This document shows positions 21,867 to 23,761 of a stretch of 23,761 nt of DNA, in pieces (positions within the stretch are counted from its first letter, which is position 1; each line of letters begins with the position of its first letter). Below the pieces are notes generated by a model, which did no database searches, was not told where the DNA came from, and worked only from the letters and a program-made list of their open reading frames with translations. A program made the translations under genes and the position numbers. The stretch spans positions 1 through 23,761 of the forward strand of contig JAPVSJ010000128.1 in assembly GCA_047519745.1 (NCBI GenBank), given 5' to 3'. Origin of the DNA: VRUE01 sp047519745 (lineage in GTDB: Bacteria > Actinomycetota > Thermoleophilia > Solirubrobacterales > 70-9).

Positions 21867-22580
21867 TCAGTCCTCCAGCAGGAAGTCGAACACCGCGTAT
21901 CCGACCAGGAGGAAGATCAAATCGTATAGGCCAAGCGTCGCCAGCCAGGTGCCGAAGCGGTGGTAACCGGGACCGCCCACGGCCAGCAGCGGCTCGAGCG
22001 CCCCGGTGGCGGCGATCGAGAGCGGCACCACGAGCGGCAGCAGCACCAGCGGGGCGAGCAGGTCGCGGGCACGCGAGTTGACCGCCATCGAGGAGATCAG
22101 CGTGCCGGTCGCGGCGAGGCCGATGTCGGCGAGCAGGAGGACGAGGGCGAGCGGTGGCAGCGCCGCGGCCGAGTCGAGGAAGAAGACGGCGAAGACGGGG
22201 ACGACGACCAGCTCCAGCGCCAGCAGATAGACGAGCAGCGCCGATGCCTTGGCGGCGAAGAGGGCGCTGCGGTCGATCGGAGCGAGGCGGATGGCGTCGA
22301 AGCCGCCCTCCTCGCGCTCGCTGACGAAGAGGCGGTTGATGCCGAGGATCGCGGCGAAGAGCACGGTCACCCAGAGCACCCCGGCGGCGAGACTGCCGGA
22401 GAGGCTGGTGCGGTCGAGCCCGAAGCGGAAGATGACGAAGGTGGTGACCGCGAACAGCGCCATCGCCGGCAGCGACTGCAGCGTGCGCAGCTCGGCCCGC
22501 AGGTCCTTGCCGAGGATCGCCCGGAATGCGACGGTCGACGGGACGACGGGAGCCGCCGCCGGTTTCGCTGCGGCGTTCAT
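21867..22580 (-). CDS. ccmB: Heme exporter ABC-type permease CcmB
   Basis: This 237-residue protein has about six hydrophobic membrane segments and the CcmB beginning: FRAILGKDLRAELRTLQSLP (about 19-38) followed by AMALFAVTTFVIFRFGLDR. The cytoplasmic-loop motif SEREEGGFDAIRLAPIDRSA is typical. It works with the ATPase CcmA, whose stop codon overlaps its start by 4 bp. The N-terminal MNAAAKPAAAPVVPS is a short flexible stretch. Similar to CcmB across Gram-negative bacteria and deep-branching actinobacteria. Confidence 0.93.
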   Translation of the reverse strand: MNAAAKPAAAPVVPSTVAFRAILGKDLRAELRTLQSLPAMALFAVTTFVIFRFGLDRTSLSGSLAAGVLWVTVLFAAILGINRLFVSEREEGGFDAIRLAPIDRSALFAAKASALLVYLLALELVVVPVFAVFFLDSAAALPPLALVLLLADIGLAATGTLISSMAVNSRARDLLAPLVLLPLVVPLSIAATGALEPLLAVGGPGYHRFGTWLATLGLYDLIFLLVGYAVFDFLLED

Positions 22581-23236
22581 CGCAGCGCCGCCTCGGTCAG
22601 CTCGGCGCTGCCGTCGACTGCCAGTCGAAGAACCTGGTCGGCTTCGGGCAGGAAGCGCTCGGGGTCGTGCGTGACGACGACGCGAGTGCGGTTGTCGCCG
22701 CGCCCGATCAGCTCGCGAGCCAGCTCGCGCCCGGGAGCGTCGAGGTTGGAGTCGGGCTCGTCGAGCAGGAGCAGCTCGGGCTCGTGAAAGATGCAGCGGC
22801 AGATCGCCAGTCGCTGGCGCATCCCGGCGGAAAGCTCGGTCACCCTGTCGTCCGCCCGCCGCTCCATCTCGACGGCAGCGAGGAGCTCCGCGATTCGAGT
22901 CTCGGCGGCGATGCGGTCGATCCCGTGCAGGCGAGCATGAAAACGCAGGTTCTCGCGTCCGCTGAGATCGCGGTAGAGGAGCGGCTCGTGGCTGAGGAAG
23001 CCGATCCGTCCCCGCACCTTCCAGGCTTCCTCGGGGAGCCGCGCGCCGAACACCCGCGTCTCGCCCCCGCTAGGCCGCAGCAACGTGGCGAGTACCCGCA
23101 GCAAGGTCGTCTTGCCCGCTCCGTTCGGGCCCAGCACCGCCAGCGATTCCCCCACCTCGAGGCGGAGGTCGATGTCGCGTAGGGCCGCTCGGTCGCCGTA
23201 ATCGCGGCGCAGGCCGCGCAGCTCGATCGCATTCAC
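22577..23236 (-). CDS. ccmA: Heme exporter ABC ATPase CcmA
   Basis: This 219-residue ABC ATPase has Walker A GPNGAGKT (36-43), Q-loop region GRIGFLSHEPLLY (76-88), signature LSAGMRQR (135-142), Walker B LLLLDEP (155-161) and H-loop VVVTHD near 193-198. It is the ATPase of the CcmAB complex that drives heme-CcmE release. The ATG is at 23236. It is the first gene of the ccm-hem cluster; a perfect 24-bp palindrome sits 35 bases upstream. Confidence 0.93.
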   Translation of the reverse strand: MNAIELRGLRRDYGDRAALRDIDLRLEVGESLAVLGPNGAGKTTLLRVLATLLRPSGGETRVFGARLPEEAWKVRGRIGFLSHEPLLYRDLSGRENLRFHARLHGIDRIAAETRIAELLAAVEMERRADDRVTELSAGMRQRLAICRCIFHEPELLLLDEPDSNLDAPGRELARELIGRGDNRTRVVVTHDPERFLPEADQVLRLAVDGSAELTEAALR

Positions 23237-23271
23237 GCCCGGATTCTCCCCCAGCCGCGCCGAGTGGTCGA

Positions 23272-23295
23272 TTGACCCCCTTATAAGGGGGTCAA
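23272..23295. repeat. Perfect 24-bp palindrome upstream of ccmA
   Basis: Arms TTGACCCCC and GGGGGTCAA flank TTATAA, so the whole 24 bp is a perfect palindrome. It lies 35 bases before the ccmA ATG and 22 bases after the aldehyde dehydrogenase stop codon. It may be an operator, a bidirectional hairpin terminator without T-run, or both; it shares its architecture with 17047-17073. Confidence 0.6.
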
Positions 23296-23317
23296 CTGTC
23301 CAGGATGCATCGCCTGG

Positions 23318-23761
23318 TCAGCGGCGCTTCTTCTTCAGGGTGCGGGCGCCGACCTTGAGCAGCGGACCGGCGCCCTCGCGCAGCGCCTGGGTCCGGGTCG
23401 CCCCCTTGCCGTAGAGCAGCTTCGCCGAGGCGCGCACCGCTTCGCCGAGGGTCTGGTCGTAGGGATGCCACCAGAAGTCGCGGGCGAGGCCCGGCTCCCA
23501 GGCGTTCATCTTGATGTTGACGCACTCATAGAAGCCGAATTTGGAGTGCGAGCGGCCAACGCCGGAGTCCTTGACGCCGCCCCAGGCGCACTGGCAGGCG
23601 CCGTGGCTGAACGAGTGGTCGTTGACCCAGACCATTCCCGACTCGATCCGCCGCGCGATCCGCGCGCCCTTCTGGCGGTCCTTGGTCCAGACCGAGGCGC
23701 CGAGGCCGAACTCGGAGTCGTTGGCGAGGTCGATCGCCTCCTGCTCGGAGTCGACGACGAC
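23318..23761 (-). CDS. Aldehyde dehydrogenase family protein, C-terminal part (5' end outside window)
   Basis: An open frame of 147 residues extends past the window edge. It contains the usual C-terminal ALDH landmarks: LANDSEFGLGASVWTKDRQK, RIARRIESGMVWVND, and WGGVKDSGVGRSHSKFGFYE. The catalytic cysteine and cofactor-binding parts lie outside the window, so the substrate cannot be inferred. After the ALDH core there is a tail (FWWHPYDQTLGEAVRASAKL, then a basic end KKKRR) longer than in many family members, possibly membrane- or nucleic-acid-related. Transcription runs towards ccmA on the same strand. Confidence 0.88.
   Translation of the reverse strand, partial: VVVDSEQEAIDLANDSEFGLGASVWTKDRQKGARIARRIESGMVWVNDHSFSHGACQCAWGGVKDSGVGRSHSKFGFYECVNIKMNAWEPGLARDFWWHPYDQTLGEAVRASAKLLYGKGATRTQALREGAGPLLKVGARTLKKKRR

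Overview
The window is high-GC DNA with tightly packed, often 1-8 bp overlapping genes. A PucR-type regulator, heme genes with a fused uroporphyrinogen-III methyltransferase/synthase, a CcmABC-type heme exporter and a TlpA-like thioredoxin lipoprotein together suggest a deep-branching actinobacterium, probably Thermoleophilia/Solirubrobacterales. That placement is an inference; there is no rRNA or marker gene to confirm it.

Layout. (1) 1-3054: tail of an unidentified CDS, a PucR-family regulator, a secreted cysteine-rich protein with two related modules, a strong GAAA-loop hairpin and a possible gene remnant. (2) 3051-4238 (-): a Fic AMP-transferase-type protein with two operator-like palindromes upstream. 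(3) 4358-7530: tRNA-Arg(CCT) followed by a small (about 3.1 kb) integrative element. The element is bounded by a perfect 40-bp direct repeat (4392-4431 and 7491-7530) that matches the 5' half of the tRNA. It carries a complete tyrosine integrase, an excisionase-like HTH protein and a two-gene toxin-antitoxin-like cargo. It is unusual in two ways: the duplicated part is the tRNA 5' half, and the integrase stop codon directly abuts the first tRNA base, so the tRNA is probably transcribed from the element. (4) 7550-9595 (-): a cluster of two nucleotidyltransferase-fold proteins, a HEPN protein and a small partner protein, resembling NTase/HEPN toxin-antitoxin systems. (5) 9658-10083 (+): a small membrane protein. 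(6) 13531 down to 10108 (-): an operon of TlpA-like lipoprotein, NfeD-like protein, slipin, GalT-like protein and a hypothetical protein, with TGATG or CTGA couplings. (7) 13688-16258 (+): a DEAH-type superfamily 2 helicase with a long acidic insertion before Walker A. Its 3' end overlaps birA convergently by 69 bp. (8) 23236 down to 16190 (-): ccmA-ccmB-ccmC-ccmD-hemA-hemC-cobA/hemD-birA, a heme synthesis and heme export cluster. (9) 23318-23761 (-): the C-terminal part of an aldehyde dehydrogenase.

The least ordinary signals are the tRNA 5'-half integrative element with repeated inverted sites, a roughly 143-bp palindromic element inserted in frame in birA, a second long palindrome (113 bp) filling the hemA-hemC junction, and two related C-run/G-run palindromes in front of birA and ccmA.
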